Notes: a model not told the origin generated them from the sequence alone. A stretch of DNA of 64,000 nt from Nocardia asiatica NBRC 100129 (GCF_000308415.1 NZ_BAFS01000007.1:30800-94799), one strand, 5' to 3'. Counted from the first letter of the stretch, positions 1-9,271 are shown. Numbers and translations: made by a program.

Positions 1-1
1 C

Positions 2-928
2 GAGGTCACCATCGACGACGTACTCGACTGCGAGACCATCGAGCAGCTCGCCGACATCGTCCGTAACCTGCAGGACAGCGGCGCGGACGTGGACGGTTTC
101 GTCCGTCCGCTGCGGCCGCGCGCGGAGGGCTCGAACGCCGTGCCGGTGTTCGTGTTCCATCCCTCGGGCGGGAACACGCTGGTGTACGAACCGCTGCTCA
201 AGCGGTTGCCCGCCGAGACGCCGATGTACGGCTTCGAGCGGGTCGACGGTTCGATCGAGGAACGGGCGCGCCAGTACCTGCCCGAGCTGCGCAAGATCCA
301 GGGCGACGGTCCGTTCGTGCTGTACGGCTGGTCGCTGGGTGCGGTGCTGGCCATGCAGACCGCGCAACTGCTTCGCGCCGAGGGCGCGGACGTGCGCGTG
401 GTCGGCCTGATCGACCTGGCCATCCCGACCCAGGGCGAGGACAACAGCCCCGAGGAGCGGATACGGCGGATCGAGCGCTACCAGACGTTCGCCCAGAAGA
501 CCTATGGCGTCGCCGGCGAACTGGACCGGGAACAGCTGGAGACGCTGGCCGCGGCATCCGACGATGAGCAGTTCAAGATGATCAGTGACCTGATCAAGAT
601 CAGTGGCACGAAGATCCCCGGCGGCGTCCTCGAACACCAGCGCACCTCGTGGATCGAGAGCCGTCAGCTCGCCAAGACCCAACCGTCGCACTATGACGGC
701 AATGTGGTGCTGTACCTCGCCGATCGCTATCACGACGGGATGATCGAGTTGGAGCCGCGCTTTGCCGACCGACTGCCGAACGGCGGCTGGAACGAGTACA
801 TCCCGAATTTGGAGGTCGTCCATATCGCCGGCGACCACCTGCAGATCATCGACGAACCGCGGATCGGGAAGATCGGAGCCGACCTGACCGCGAAGCTCGC
901 CGCGATCGAGGCGAAAGGGGCCAAGTGA
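2..928 (+). CDS. pks13: Polyketide synthase Pks13, C-terminal part (end of ACP and thioesterase); 5' partial
   Basis: The frame is open from the first bases of the window, so this is the 3' end of a longer gene. It begins in the tail of an acyl-carrier domain ([16 protein letters not shown]) and continues into a thioesterase with an HPSGG oxyanion-type motif and the nucleophile elbow GWSLGA; the Ser codon is at 332. An Asp 27 residues further on (in GLIDLA) and a late His (AGDH) complete a plausible triad, with the Ser-Asp spacing I expect for the Pks13 thioesterase. Pks13 condenses two acyl chains to the mycolate precursor, and its thioesterase releases the product. The identification is supported by accD4 directly downstream, overlapping by 4 bp as GTGA. 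Confidence 0.93.
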   Translation, partial: EVTIDDVLDCETIEQLADIVRNLQDSGADVDGFVRPLRPRAEGSNAVPVFVFHPSGGNTLVYEPLLKRLPAETPMYGFERVDGSIEERARQYLPELRKIQGDGPFVLYGWSLGAVLAMQTAQLLRAEGADVRVVGLIDLAIPTQGEDNSPEERIRRIERYQTFAQKTYGVAGELDREQLETLAAASDDEQFKMISDLIKISGTKIPGGVLEHQRTSWIESRQLAKTQPSHYDGNVVLYLADRYHDGMIELEPRFADRLPNGGWNEYIPNLEVVHIAGDHLQIIDEPRIGKIGADLTAKLAAIEAKGAK

Positions 929-2469
929 GCACTACTGCCGAAAAACTCGCCGACCTGCGCAAGCGACTGGAGTTAGCGCAGGAGCCGGCGGGTGAAGCGG
1001 GGGTGACCAAGCGGGCGAAGAAAGGCATCCCCAGCGCCCGCGACCGGATCAACATGCTGCTCGATCCGGGCACCTTCGTGGAAATCGGTGCGCTGGTGCG
1101 CAAACCGGGTGATCCCGCCGCGCTCTACGGCGACGGTGTCGTCACCGGGCACGGCCTGGTCGAAGGCAGGCCCGTGGCCGTGTTCTCGCACGACCAGACC
1201 GTCTACGGCGGTTCGGTCGGCGAGATGTTCGGCCGCAAGGTGGCGGGGATCCTGGAGTACGCGGCCAAGGTCGGGTGCCCGGTGGTGGGCATCAACGACT
1301 CCGGCGGCGCGCGCGTGCAGGAGGCGGTGACCTCCCTGGCCTGGTACGCCGAGCTGGGGCGGCGGCAGGAGCCGCTGTCGGGCCTGGTTCCGCAGATCTC
1401 GATGATCCTCGGCAAGTGCGCAGGCGGTGCGGTCTATGCCCCGATCAACACCGACGTGGTGGTGGCGACCGAAGAGGCGTACATGTTCGTCACCGGCCCG
1501 AAGGTGATTCGCGAGGTCACCGGCGAGGACGTGAGCCTCGAGGAGCTCGGCGGCGCGCGCAGCCAGGCGGAGTACGGCAACATCCACCACGTCGCCAAGG
1601 ACGAGACGGCCGCGTTCGAATGGGTGCGTGACTACCTGAGCTACCTGCCGACCAGCTGCCAGGAACTGGCGCCGATCGTGAACCCCGGCTTGGAGCCGGA
1701 GGCCACCGAGAGCGATCTGGAGCTGAACTCGATCGTCCCGGACTCCGACAACGCCGGGTACGACATGCACGAGATCCTGTTGCGCATCTTCGACGACGGC
1801 GCCTTCCACGAGGTGGGCGCGTCGGCGGGGCGCAACGTCATCACCGGATTCGCCCGGGTCGACGGGCGCAGCGTCGGCGTGGTCGCCAATCAGCCGATGG
1901 TGTACGCGGGCGCGCTGGATGCCAGGGCCTCGGACAAGGCCGCGCATTTCGTGCGCCTGTGCGACGCGTTCGAGATCCCGCTGGTGTTCGTCGTGGACAC
2001 GCCCGGATTCCTGCCCGGCGTGGAACAGGAGAAGATCGGCGTCATCAAGCGTGGCGGCCGCTTCCTGTTCTCCTACGTCGAGGCCACGGTGCCGAAGGTC
2101 ACCGTGGTGATCCGCAAGTCCTACGGCGGCGGTTACGCCGTGATGGGCTCCAAGCAGCTGGGCGCCGACGTGAACCTGGCCTGGCCCACCGCGCGGATCG
2201 CGGTCATGGGCGCGGAGAGCGCGGTCAGCCTGATCGGCGCCAAGCAGATCGATGCCGCGCCGGAGGAGCAGCGTGCGGCGATCCGCCAGCAGATGATCGA
2301 TTTCTACAACGCCACGGTGGCGACGCCGTGGGTGGCCGCCGAGCGCGGATACATCGACGCGGTCATCGAGCCGTCGAGCACCCGGCTCGAACTTCGCCGC
2401 GCGCTACAGCTGTTGCGGGACAAGTCGCTTGCCCGTAACCCGCGCAAACACCACCTGTTGCCGCTGTAG
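925..2469 (+). CDS. accD4: Acyl-CoA carboxylase beta subunit (carboxyltransferase) AccD4
   Basis: 514 aa, full length for a biotin-dependent carboxyltransferase beta subunit. Both crotonase-fold halves are visible, including the Gly-rich stretches [24 protein letters not shown] and [16 protein letters not shown]. The GTG start overlaps the pks13 stop, implying translational coupling. In mycolate-making actinobacteria AccD4, with AccA3/AccD5/AccE partners, carboxylates the long acyl-CoA that Pks13 uses as extender. The position immediately after pks13 is the reason for choosing AccD4 over other AccD paralogues. A strong hairpin follows the stop codon. I see nothing unusual in the sequence. Confidence 0.93.
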   Translation: MSTTAEKLADLRKRLELAQEPAGEAGVTKRAKKGIPSARDRINMLLDPGTFVEIGALVRKPGDPAALYGDGVVTGHGLVEGRPVAVFSHDQTVYGGSVGEMFGRKVAGILEYAAKVGCPVVGINDSGGARVQEAVTSLAWYAELGRRQEPLSGLVPQISMILGKCAGGAVYAPINTDVVVATEEAYMFVTGPKVIREVTGEDVSLEELGGARSQAEYGNIHHVAKDETAAFEWVRDYLSYLPTSCQELAPIVNPGLEPEATESDLELNSIVPDSDNAGYDMHEILLRIFDDGAFHEVGASAGRNVITGFARVDGRSVGVVANQPMVYAGALDARASDKAAHFVRLCDAFEIPLVFVVDTPGFLPGVEQEKIGVIKRGGRFLFSYVEATVPKVTVVIRKSYGGGYAVMGSKQLGADVNLAWPTARIAVMGAESAVSLIGAKQIDAAPEEQRAAIRQQMIDFYNATVATPWVAAERGYIDAVIEPSSTRLELRRALQLLRDKSLARNPRKHHLLPL

Positions 2470-2484
2470 CCGGAATGGACCACG

Positions 2485-2516
2485 ATCGGGCCGCACCCCA
2501 TGGGGCGCGGCCCGAT
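2485..2516. terminator. Hairpin between accD4 and ppiB
   Basis: Ten-base arms ATCGGGCCGC and GCGGCCCGAT enclose a small inner palindrome (CCCC-AT-GGGG). It lies 16 bp after the accD4 stop and 23 bp from the convergent ppiB stop, so it can end transcription from both sides. There is no long U-tract, as is usual in GC-rich actinobacteria. Confidence 0.7.
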
Positions 2517-2538
2517 TCGCGTCGCCGGTGCCGAACGA

Positions 2539-3036
2539 TCAGCTGACAGTGGCCGATTCGATGACGACGTCGGAGACCGGCACGTCCTGGTGCCCGCTCG
2601 CCGAGGACGTGGCGACGCCCGCGATCTTGTCGACCACGTCGGTGCCTTCGGTCACCGCGCCGAACACGGCGTAGCCCCACCCGGCCGCGCTGGGCGCGGA
2701 ATGGTTGAGGAAGTCGTTGTCGGAGACGTTGATGAAGAACTGCGCGGTGGCCGAGTGCGGGTCGTTGGTGCGGGCCATCGCGACGGTGTACTTGGTGTTC
2801 TTCAGGCCGTTGTTCGCCTCGTTCTGGATCGGGGCGTTGGTGCCCTTCTGGCGCATGCCGGGCTCGAACCCGCCGCCCTGGATCATGAAGCCGGGAATGA
2901 CGCGGTGGAAGATGGTGCCGTTGTAGTGGCCCGCGTTCACGTAATCCACGAAATTGCGCACAGTGTTCGGGGCTTTCTGATCATCCAGTTCGAGGACGAT
3001 CGGCCCGTAGTTGGTCGAGAGATTCACCTTGGTCAT
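2539..3036 (-). CDS. ppiB: Peptidyl-prolyl cis-trans isomerase, cyclophilin type (PpiB-like)
   Basis: 165 aa, a single cyclophilin domain with no signal peptide, so probably cytoplasmic. The catalytic core [14 protein letters not shown] and the segment [16 protein letters not shown] are intact. I start it at the ATG at 3036 because an AGGTGG ribosome-binding site lies just upstream and homology begins there; the frame is open further upstream but without homology. The sequence resembles E. coli-type PpiB ([33 protein letters not shown]) more than the cyclophilins I know from mycobacteria. This suggests an old transfer or a separate paralogue. Convergent with accD4 and divergent from the first emb gene. 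Confidence 0.9.
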   Translation of the reverse strand: MTKVNLSTNYGPIVLELDDQKAPNTVRNFVDYVNAGHYNGTIFHRVIPGFMIQGGGFEPGMRQKGTNAPIQNEANNGLKNTKYTVAMARTNDPHSATAQFFINVSDNDFLNHSAPSAAGWGYAVFGAVTEGTDVVDKIAGVATSSASGHQDVPVSDVVIESATVS

Positions 3037-3255
3037 ACACCCACCTTTCCATCCCTCCCCGAGCCGATACGTCATACGGGTACTTTTCCGGCGCCCGGGG
3101 GTCGGATACGGACGACCGATTTCGTGTGCACATGGGTAACTCGCCGGGAACGCCCAGAACAGCGGTGGCAGCATGACGCAGGACCTGTACGGGAATCCCG
3201 CGATGCCCGACTAGCACGGCCTAAAGACCCGGAGACGCGAGGGAGCCAGATAGCA

Positions 3256-6200
3256 TTGCCAACCGTGCCCGACGCCGCTACCGCTGTTCTAACGAAACCA
3301 CCCGCTGCCCCGGTGGTGACCCCGAATTATTTCCGGACCGCCCGCATCATCGCACTGGTCGCCGGGGTGCTCGGCGCGCTGTTCGCGCTGGCGACGCCGT
3401 TCCTGCCGGTCACACAGACCACCGCGGTGCTGAACTGGCCGCAGGGCGGGACGCTCGGCAACGTGCAGGCGCCGCTGATGTCGCAGGTCCCCATCGAGCT
3501 GGCGGCGACGATCCCGTGCGAAACGATCGCCCAGCTACCCGAACGGGGCGGCATGCTGCTGGCCACCGCGCCGCCGCAGGGCGACCGGGCCGCGCTCGAG
3601 GCGATGTTCGTGCGGGTGTCGGAGACCTCGGTGGACGTGATCGACCGCAACGCGGTGGTGGTTTCCGCCGACCGGAGCCGCATGGGCGAGTGCGCGTCGC
3701 TGAGCATCAGCTCGGACAGCGAACGCACCTACGGCGTGTTCAACGGCCTCACCAAGCAGGTCCAGCGGCCGGTCGAGGGCGCGGCGCCCGGGGCGACCAA
3801 GCTGGTCACCGTGCCGGTGGAAGGGCAGCTGAGCGGCGATCTGCGGCCCCAGGTGGTCGGCGTGTTCTCCGATCTCAAGGGCGCGGCGCCCGCAGGGCTG
3901 TCGTTCGACATGACCGTGGACACCCGCTTCTCCTCCAGCCCCACCGCGATCAAGTTGATCGCGATGATCGCGGCGGCGCTGTGCACCCTGATCGCGCTGG
4001 CGGCGCTGGCCCGGCTCGACGGCAGTGACGGGCGCGGGCACCGCCGGTTCCTCCCGGCGAACTGGCTGAAGCCGACCTGGGCGGACGGCGCGGTGGTCGG
4101 CACGCTGCTGCTGTGGCACTTCGCGGGCGCGAACACCTCCGACGACGGCTACATCCTCAGCATGGTGCGGGTCGCCCCGCACGCGGGCTACATGGCCAAC
4201 TACTTCCGCTGGTACGGCGTGCCGGAAGCGCCGTTCGGCTGGTACTACTACGTGATCCAGGTCTTCTCGGAGATCTCCACGGCCAGTCCCTGGGTGCGGT
4301 TGCCCGCGCTGGCCTGCGCGATCCTGTGCTGGCTGGTGATCAGCCGTGAGGTCGTGCCCCGCCTCGGCCGGGGCGTGCGCACCAGCAAAGTAGCGCTGTG
4401 GACCGGTGGACTGGTGTTCCTGGCGTTCTGGCTGCCGTTCGACAACGGCCTGCGCTCGGAGCCGATCGTCGCGCTCGGCGCGCTGCTGACCTGGGTCTCG
4501 ATCGAGCGGGCCATCGCGACCGGTCGCCTGTTGCCCGCCGCGGTGGCCGTCCTGGTGGCGGCCTTCACGCTGGCGGCCGCGCCGACCGGACTGATGTGTG
4601 TGGCGGCGCTGCTGGCCGGTATCCGTCCGATGGTGCGCATCGTGGTGCGCAAGCACCGGCAGTTCGCGGCGCTGGGCGCCGGACGCTGGGGCTCGACGCT
4701 GCCGCTGCTCGCGCCGATCGCCGCGGCCGGCGTTCTCGTGCTGACCGTGGTCTACAGCGACCAGACCTTCGCGGGCATCCAGGAGGCCAACCGGGTGCGT
4801 CAGGTGACCGGGCCGAACCTGGCCTGGTACGAGGACTACCTGCGCTACTACTACCTGTTCGTGGAGACCGTCGACGGCTCGCTGTCGCGCCGTTTCGCCT
4901 TCCTGGTGATGCTGCTGTGCCTGTTCACCACCATGCTGGTGCTGCTGCGGCGCAGGCAGGTCCCCGGCATCGCCAGCGGGCCGACCTGGCGGCTGATGGG
5001 CGTGGTCTTCGGGACGATCTTCTTCATGATGTTCAACCCGACCAAGTGGACCCACCACTTCGGCGCGTACGCGGGCATCGCGGGCTCGCTGGCGGCGGTC
5101 ACCGCGGTCGCGGTCTCGGCCAGCGCGCTACGGGCCCGCAAGAACCGGGCGATCTTCCTGGCCGGTTTGCTGTTCGTGCTCGCGGTCGCGTTCTCCGGCA
5201 TCAACGGCTACTGGTATGTGTCCAGCTTCGGTGTGCCGTGGTTCGACAAGCGGATCTCGTTGCAGGGCTACCAGTCGAACACGATCATGCTGCTGCTGTT
5301 CGGCCTCGCCTTGGCGCTGGTGGGTTGGTACGCGCTGCGCGAGGACTACACCAAGCCGCAGCCGTCGGCGAAGACGGCGCGCGGCAGGCGGATCCGCCGG
5401 TTCGCGGCGATCCCGCTGACCGTGGTCGCCGCGCTGATGGTCGCGCTCGAAGTGCTCTCGCTGGTCAAGGGGGCGGTGTCGCAGTACCCGGCGTACTCGC
5501 TGGCCCGGTCCAACATCGACGCGCTCGGCGGCAGCACCTGCGGCCTGGCCAACGACGTGCTGGTGGAGCCGGACCCGAACGGCGGCAGGCTGGAGCCGAT
5601 CATCGATCCGGCGCAGCCGCCGGCCGATCCGCTCGCCGGCGTCGACGCGGTCGGCTTCGACCCGAACGGCGTGCCCGACGATCTGTCCGCCGACAGCGTC
5701 GAGGTCAAGCCGGGCACCGGCAACACCTCCACCCAGTCGGTCGGCGCGGCGTTCGCGGAAGGCCAGAGCGCGGGCACCGGCGGCGGACAGGGCGCACTCG
5801 GCGTCAACGGCTCCACCGTCGCCTTGCCGTTCGGCCTCGACCCGGCGACCACGCCGATCCTCGGCAGCTATCAGAACGGCGTGCAGCAGCCGGCCAACGT
5901 CACCTCGAGCTGGTACCAGCTGCCCGCCCGTTCGGCGGACAAGCCGCTGGTGGTTATCTCGGCCGCCGGACGCATCCTTTCCTTCGACGACACCGGCGCG
6001 ATGAAGTACGGCCAGTCGCTCACCGTGGACTACGGCAAGCGCCTGCCCGACGGCAGCGTGCAGAAGCTCGGCACATATCTGCCGCGCGACATCGGCCCGT
6101 TCCCGTCCTGGCGCAATCTGCGGGTGCCGCTGGACGAGATCGCTCCCGACGCCGACGCGGTGCGCATCGTCGCCAACGACCCGATCCTGATCGGGGACCA

Positions 6201-6621
6201 GTGGCTGGCCTTCACGCCGCCGCGCATGCCGAAGTTGCAGACGCTCAACGGTCTGCTGGGCTCCCAGCAGCCGATTCTGCTGGACTGGGCGGTTGGTCTG
6301 CAGTTCCCGTGCCAGCGGCCGTTCGACCACGAGAACGGCGTGGCGGAGGTGCCCGGCTACCGCATCCTGCCGGACCGTCCGCTCGCGATCAGTTCGACCA
6401 ACACCTGGCAGGCGGAGGAATTCGGCGGTCCGCTCGGTTTCGCGCAGATGCTGGCGAAGTCGGTCACGGTGCCCACCTACCTGAAGGACGACTGGGCGCG
6501 CGACTGGGGCTCGCTGGAACGCTACGACCAGTACGACCGCAACGCGGTACCGGCGAAGCTGGACACCGGCACGGCCACTCGTTCCGGCTTCTGGTCACCG
6601 GGCAACCTGCGGGTGTTCTGA
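3256..6621 (+). CDS. emb: Arabinosyltransferase of the EmbA/B/C family (copy 1)
   Basis: About 1121 aa. It has an N-terminal membrane segment with the family's LATPFLPV...TTAVLNWPQ signature, the periplasmic first domain, a GT-C membrane region and a C-terminal carbohydrate-binding region ending TRSGFWSPGNLRVF. The GT-C catalytic motif NTSDDGYILSM is present (Asp296-Asp297 from this start), as is the NPTKWTHHFGAYAG loop. Emb proteins add arabinofuranose from decaprenyl-phospho-arabinose to arabinogalactan or lipoarabinomannan. The start is TTG at 3256, with GGGAG about 10 bp upstream; GTG at 3265 is possible. The frame is open back to 2500, but that part overlaps ppiB and has no homology. It is closest to EmbC/EmbB, but I cannot assign the subtype. 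Confidence 0.92.
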   Translation: MPTVPDAATAVLTKPPAAPVVTPNYFRTARIIALVAGVLGALFALATPFLPVTQTTAVLNWPQGGTLGNVQAPLMSQVPIELAATIPCETIAQLPERGGMLLATAPPQGDRAALEAMFVRVSETSVDVIDRNAVVVSADRSRMGECASLSISSDSERTYGVFNGLTKQVQRPVEGAAPGATKLVTVPVEGQLSGDLRPQVVGVFSDLKGAAPAGLSFDMTVDTRFSSSPTAIKLIAMIAAALCTLIALAALARLDGSDGRGHRRFLPANWLKPTWADGAVVGTLLLWHFAGANTSDDGYILSMVRVAPHAGYMANYFRWYGVPEAPFGWYYYVIQVFSEISTASPWVRLPALACAILCWLVISREVVPRLGRGVRTSKVALWTGGLVFLAFWLPFDNGLRSEPIVALGALLTWVSIERAIATGRLLPAAVAVLVAAFTLAAAPTGLMCVAALLAGIRPMVRIVVRKHRQFAALGAGRWGSTLPLLAPIAAAGVLVLTVVYSDQTFAGIQEANRVRQVTGPNLAWYEDYLRYYYLFVETVDGSLSRRFAFLVMLLCLFTTMLVLLRRRQVPGIASGPTWRLMGVVFGTIFFMMFNPTKWTHHFGAYAGIAGSLAAVTAVAVSASALRARKNRAIFLAGLLFVLAVAFSGINGYWYVSSFGVPWFDKRISLQGYQSNTIMLLLFGLALALVGWYALREDYTKPQPSAKTARGRRIRRFAAIPLTVVAALMVALEVLSLVKGAVSQYPAYSLARSNIDALGGSTCGLANDVLVEPDPNGGRLEPIIDPAQPPADPLAGVDAVGFDPNGVPDDLSADSVEVKPGTGNTSTQSVGAAFAEGQSAGTGGGQGALGVNGSTVALPFGLDPATTPILGSYQNGVQQPANVTSSWYQLPARSADKPLVVISAAGRILSFDDTGAMKYGQSLTVDYGKRLPDGSVQKLGTYLPRDIGPFPSWRNLRVPLDEIAPDADAVRIVANDPILIGDQWLAFTPPRMPKLQTLNGLLGSQQPILLDWAVGLQFPCQRPFDHENGVAEVPGYRILPDRPLAISSTNTWQAEEFGGPLGFAQMLAKSVTVPTYLKDDWARDWGSLERYDQYDRNAVPAKLDTGTATRSGFWSPGNLRVF

Positions 6622-6646
6622 TCGAGGAGACCAGCTGAAATCGAAC

Positions 6647-6676
6647 CGCCGCGCGGGATACCCATCTTGCGCGGCG
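6647..6676 (+). terminator. Hairpin after emb copy 1
   Basis: Perfect 8-bp arms CGCCGCGC / GCGCGGCG separated by 14 bases, 26 bp beyond the emb stop. It probably ends the emb transcript before the vapBC promoter region. Confidence 0.5.
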
Positions 6677-6734
6677 ATTCTGACAGGGGTGTCGTTGCGG
6701 CGTAGCTCCGGTCGTCACGAGCACTCCGGCGTCA

Positions 6735-6756
6735 TATACACACCTAAGTGTGTATA
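6735..6756. promoter_or_regulatory. Perfect inverted repeat in front of vapB (putative VapBC operator)
   Basis: Nine-base arms TATACACAC and GTGTGTATA are separated by CTAA, ending 8 bp before the vapB ATG. The position and AT-rich sequence fit the autoregulatory operator typical of VapBC modules, bound by the ribbon-helix-helix antitoxin. Its location so close to the start codon means it also occupies the ribosome-binding region; no clear Shine-Dalgarno is seen. Confidence 0.7.
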
Positions 6757-6764
6757 TTTGGCAT

Positions 6765-6983
6765 ATGACTCGGCTCAATGTGTATGTCCCCGATGAACTG
6801 GCTGAGCGAGCACGTGAGCGAGGGCTCAATGTCTCCGCGCTGACTCAGGCCGCGATTCTCGCGGAACTCGAAAAGACCGCGACCTCAGCGTGGCTTGCCG
6901 AACTCGGCGACGATCGAGCCCACGTGCCGCACGAGGCGGTCATGGCCGCTATCGATACCGCGCGAGAAGCGTTCGGCCGTTGA
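6765..6983 (+). CDS. vapB: Antitoxin, VapB-type ribbon-helix-helix protein
   Basis: 72 aa. The N-terminus TRLNVYVPDELAERARERG followed by VSALTQAAI is a typical ribbon-helix-helix DNA-binding fold. The remaining C-terminal tail would wrap the toxin. I start it at the ATG at 6765, because the upstream ATG at 6750 lies inside the palindromic operator. The gene ends by overlapping the toxin start as TTGA. This is the antitoxin partner of the PIN-domain gene that follows; the pair probably represses its own promoter through the adjacent inverted repeat. Confidence 0.85.
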   Translation: MTRLNVYVPDELAERARERGLNVSALTQAAILAELEKTATSAWLAELGDDRAHVPHEAVMAAIDTAREAFGR

Positions 6984-7396
6984 ACGATACCGAGCAGATC
7001 GTTCTCGATGCGAGCGCCATGGTCGACATCCTCGTGCACAACGACCGCACGGCCGCGGTGAGTACCAGGATCACGACGACTGTCATGCATGTCCCTGCCC
7101 ACTTCGACGCCGAGGTGCTCTCCGCTCTGGGGCGCCTGAATCGGGCGGGACAGCTGACCGATAGCGACGTCGAGACCGCGCTCAGCCGCCTCGCCCGAGC
7201 GCCGCTTACCCGCCACCCGCTGCTGAACCTGACCAAGGGTGCTTGGGCTCGGCGAGCCGCGATCAGGCTGACCGACGCTCTCTATGTCGAACTCGCCGAA
7301 CAGCTGGATATGCCGCTGGTCACCACCGACGGGCGCTTGGCTCGCGCATCGTCGCGGGCCGAGGACATCCGCGCTGCGGCTGAGGTGCGCGAATAG
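6980..7396 (+). CDS. vapC: Toxin, VapC-type PIN-domain ribonuclease
   Basis: 138 aa from a TTG start that overlaps the vapB stop by 4 bp. PIN-domain acidic residues are visible: Asp in VLDASAMVDIL, Glu in AEVLSALGRL, Asp in LTDALYVELAEQL and Asp in LVTTDGRLARA. VapC toxins are Mg-dependent RNases that cut tRNA or rRNA when not bound by VapB. The longer open frame upstream of 6980 overlaps vapB and has no homology. The module sits between two oppositely oriented emb genes, in an accessory patch. Confidence 0.88.
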   Translation: MNDTEQIVLDASAMVDILVHNDRTAAVSTRITTTVMHVPAHFDAEVLSALGRLNRAGQLTDSDVETALSRLARAPLTRHPLLNLTKGAWARRAAIRLTDALYVELAEQLDMPLVTTDGRLARASSRAEDIRAAAEVRE

Positions 7397-7486
7397 TCGT
7401 GGCTGATACCCGACGCTGACCGTGGACGTGCCGATACCGGTCGACGTCGCTTTCGCCGAGTTGGCTACGGGATAGGTACCCGAACG

Positions 7487-7525
7487 CAGGGCCGCCGCGC
7501 AGACCAGTCCTGCGCGGCGGCCCTG
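7487..7525. terminator. Strong bidirectional hairpin downstream of vapC
   Basis: Perfect 14-bp arms (CAGGGCCGCCGCGC and its complement) with an 11-base loop, between vapC (+) and a small convergent ORF (-). It can terminate both. Confidence 0.7.
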
Positions 7526-7555
7526 CCGTATTTCGCCGGTGTGCTGCCGGGGCGC

Positions 7556-7714
7556 TCAGACCTTCAGGCGAAGACCGAGCTCGCGCCGGAGCACCTCTTG
7601 CGAAGGGAGGCGGCCGAGTACGCGCAGCACCGCAGGCCGCAGCTCCCGCTGTTCCTCTTCGCTGAGCAGTCCGACAAGATCGCGCAGATCCATATCATCG
7701 AATGCCGTTGTCAT
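7556..7714 (-). CDS. Small hypothetical protein
   Basis: 52 aa from the ATG at 7714 (MTTAFDDMDLRDLVGLL...). It is acidic at the N-terminus, then rich in Leu/Arg/Glu, and predicted mostly helical. I recognise no family. A real gene is plausible because the codon choice is GC3-rich and a strong hairpin follows its stop. There is no convincing Shine-Dalgarno, and it could instead be part of the leader of the HxlR gene region. The start could be an upstream codon at 7777. Confidence 0.4.
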   Translation of the reverse strand: MTTAFDDMDLRDLVGLLSEEEQRELRPAVLRVLGRLPSQEVLRRELGLRLKV

Positions 7715-7799
7715 GGCAATCAGATTAAGGCCGGCAACCGAATTCGTCCTGCGATGTTTAGCCACTGGTGGGAGCACATTTTCAGACCGGACAACCGGT

Positions 7800-8201
7800 T
7801 TACTGCCCGGCGTCGTCGTAGCGCGCCCGCGCGGCGATCACATCGTCCATGCGCGCCTCCGCCCACGCTTTCACGGCGCTCATGACCGGTTGCAAGCTGT
7901 GCCCGAGCGGGGTGAGTTCGTAGTCGACGCGGACGGGGACTTCGGCGGTGATCCGCCGCTCCACCAAGCCGTCGCGCTCCAGTCCGCGCAGCGTCTGAGT
8001 GAGCATCTTGGGGCTCACACCCGCGATGACCCGATTCAGCTCGGCGTAGCGCAGCGGCCCTTCGGCGAGCGCGGCCAGGACGAGACTCACCCATTTGTCG
8101 CTGATCCGATCCAGCAACTGCCGCGTCGGGCACTCGGCGAGGTACGCGTCGTACTGCTGTTTGGCCAGGTCGCGGCGCTGTGCCGCGGTTTGCGTCGCCA
8201 T
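7800..8201 (-). CDS. HxlR-family transcriptional regulator
   Basis: 133 aa with the HxlR winged-helix pattern: CPTRQLLDRISDKWVSLVLAALAEGPLRYAEL, then GVSPKMLTQTLRGLERDGLVERR and VDYELTPLGHSL. A conserved Cys (CPTRQLL) precedes the helix, the residue that senses thiol or carbonyl stress in some HxlR proteins. It is divergent from the quinone-oxidoreductase gene at 8300 across a 98-bp gap, the usual HxlR-target arrangement. It probably represses that gene and itself. Confidence 0.88.
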   Translation of the reverse strand: MATQTAAQRRDLAKQQYDAYLAECPTRQLLDRISDKWVSLVLAALAEGPLRYAELNRVIAGVSPKMLTQTLRGLERDGLVERRITAEVPVRVDYELTPLGHSLQPVMSAVKAWAEARMDDVIAARARYDDAGQ

Positions 8202-8299
8202 CGGAGTACCTCACTGCCTCTTACGCACTTGCAGGTAACTACTACCCAACAGATAGTACCGACTCCTAGGTTGGGCGACAGCCGATAGGAAGGAACGTC

Positions 8300-9223
8300 A
8301 TGCGCGCAGTAGTGGTCCGCCGACCGGGTGTAGTGGAGATCGCGGAAGTGCCGGTACCGCAGCCGGGGCCGTACGCGATCCGCGTCGCGGTCGCGGCGGC
8401 GACGGTGAACCCGGTGGATCTGATGGTGCGCGCGGGCGTCGGCGGTACGCCGTTCGCCGCGCCGCGCGACCAGTGGGGTGTCGGCTGGGACGTCGCGGGC
8501 ACGGTGGACGCGGTCGGCGCGGGCGTCACCGGATTCACGGTCGGACAGGCCGTGATCGGCATCAGCGACCGGCTCGACGTATCGCTCGGCGCCCAGGCGG
8601 ACTACGTGGTGCTCGACGCCGGAAACGTCGCACCCGCACCGGTGTCCGTCGCGCCGGTGCCGGCGGCCACCATTCCGCTCAACGGCCTCACCGCGCTTCA
8701 GGCGCTCGACGCGCTGGAACTCGCGTCCACCGACTCGCTGCTGGTCACCGGCGCGGCGGGCGGCGTCGGCGGCTTCGCCGTCGAACTCGCGGCGGCGCGC
8801 GGACTACGGGTGATCGCCGCCGCCTCACCCGGCGACGAGGACGCGGTGCGCGCGCTCGGCGCAACGGATTTCGTTCCGCGCCGAGCGTCGCTCCCGGATG
8901 CGGTACGCGCCCTGATCCCCGGCGGCGTGGACGCCGCGCTGGACGCGGCCGCACTCGGTCCCGCGACGCTCGCCGCGGTACGCGGCGGCGGGCGTTTCGT
9001 GTCCATCAGCGTCCCGAACACACCGATCCCGCTGCGCGGCATCGACGTACGCACGGTCCTGGTCCGCGCCGACCGCGCTCAGCTCGACCAACTCGTCGCG
9101 CACGTCGACGCGGGTCGCCTCACCCTCCGCGTCGCCGAAACCCTTCCCTTCGCCTCCGTCGAAGCCGCCCACGAGCGCCTGGCCGCAGGCGGCCTGCGTG
9201 GCCGCCTTGTCCTCGTCCCTTAG
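8300..9223 (+). CDS. NAD(P)H:quinone oxidoreductase-like, zinc-type alcohol dehydrogenase superfamily
   Basis: 307 aa MDR-fold enzyme. The N-terminal GroES-like domain (MRAVVVRRPGVVEIAEVPVPQ) is followed by a Rossmann domain with LVTGAAGGVGGFAVELAAARG. No structural or catalytic zinc ligands are evident, which points to the quinone/enone reductase branch that uses NADPH. An AAGGA ribosome-binding site is just upstream. It is likely controlled by the divergent HxlR regulator and could detoxify quinones or enals; the substrate is unknown. Confidence 0.85.
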   Translation: MRAVVVRRPGVVEIAEVPVPQPGPYAIRVAVAAATVNPVDLMVRAGVGGTPFAAPRDQWGVGWDVAGTVDAVGAGVTGFTVGQAVIGISDRLDVSLGAQADYVVLDAGNVAPAPVSVAPVPAATIPLNGLTALQALDALELASTDSLLVTGAAGGVGGFAVELAAARGLRVIAAASPGDEDAVRALGATDFVPRRASLPDAVRALIPGGVDAALDAAALGPATLAAVRGGGRFVSISVPNTPIPLRGIDVRTVLVRADRAQLDQLVAHVDAGRLTLRVAETLPFASVEAAHERLAAGGLRGRLVLVP

Positions 9224-9271
9224 GCCCGCGCGCGGCACATCGCTGCGAGAATGCCGTGCGCCGCGCCCGGG

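Noticed and set aside
2500..3255. Extension of emb copy 1 back to 2500
   Set aside because: This part overlaps ppiB on the other strand, lacks homology and hydrophobicity, and a good ribosome-binding site precedes TTG 3256.
3535..5058. A 507-codon minus-strand frame inside emb copy 1
   Set aside because: It is composed mainly of Arg/His/Gln/Ala repeats of the reverse complement of membrane-protein codons. There is no ribosome-binding site or domain.
8234..8260. Possible HxlR operator GGTAACTAC ... GATAGTACC before the quinone oxidoreductase
   Set aside because: Only the outer four bases of the arms are complementary, so the symmetry is too weak to call, although the position is right.
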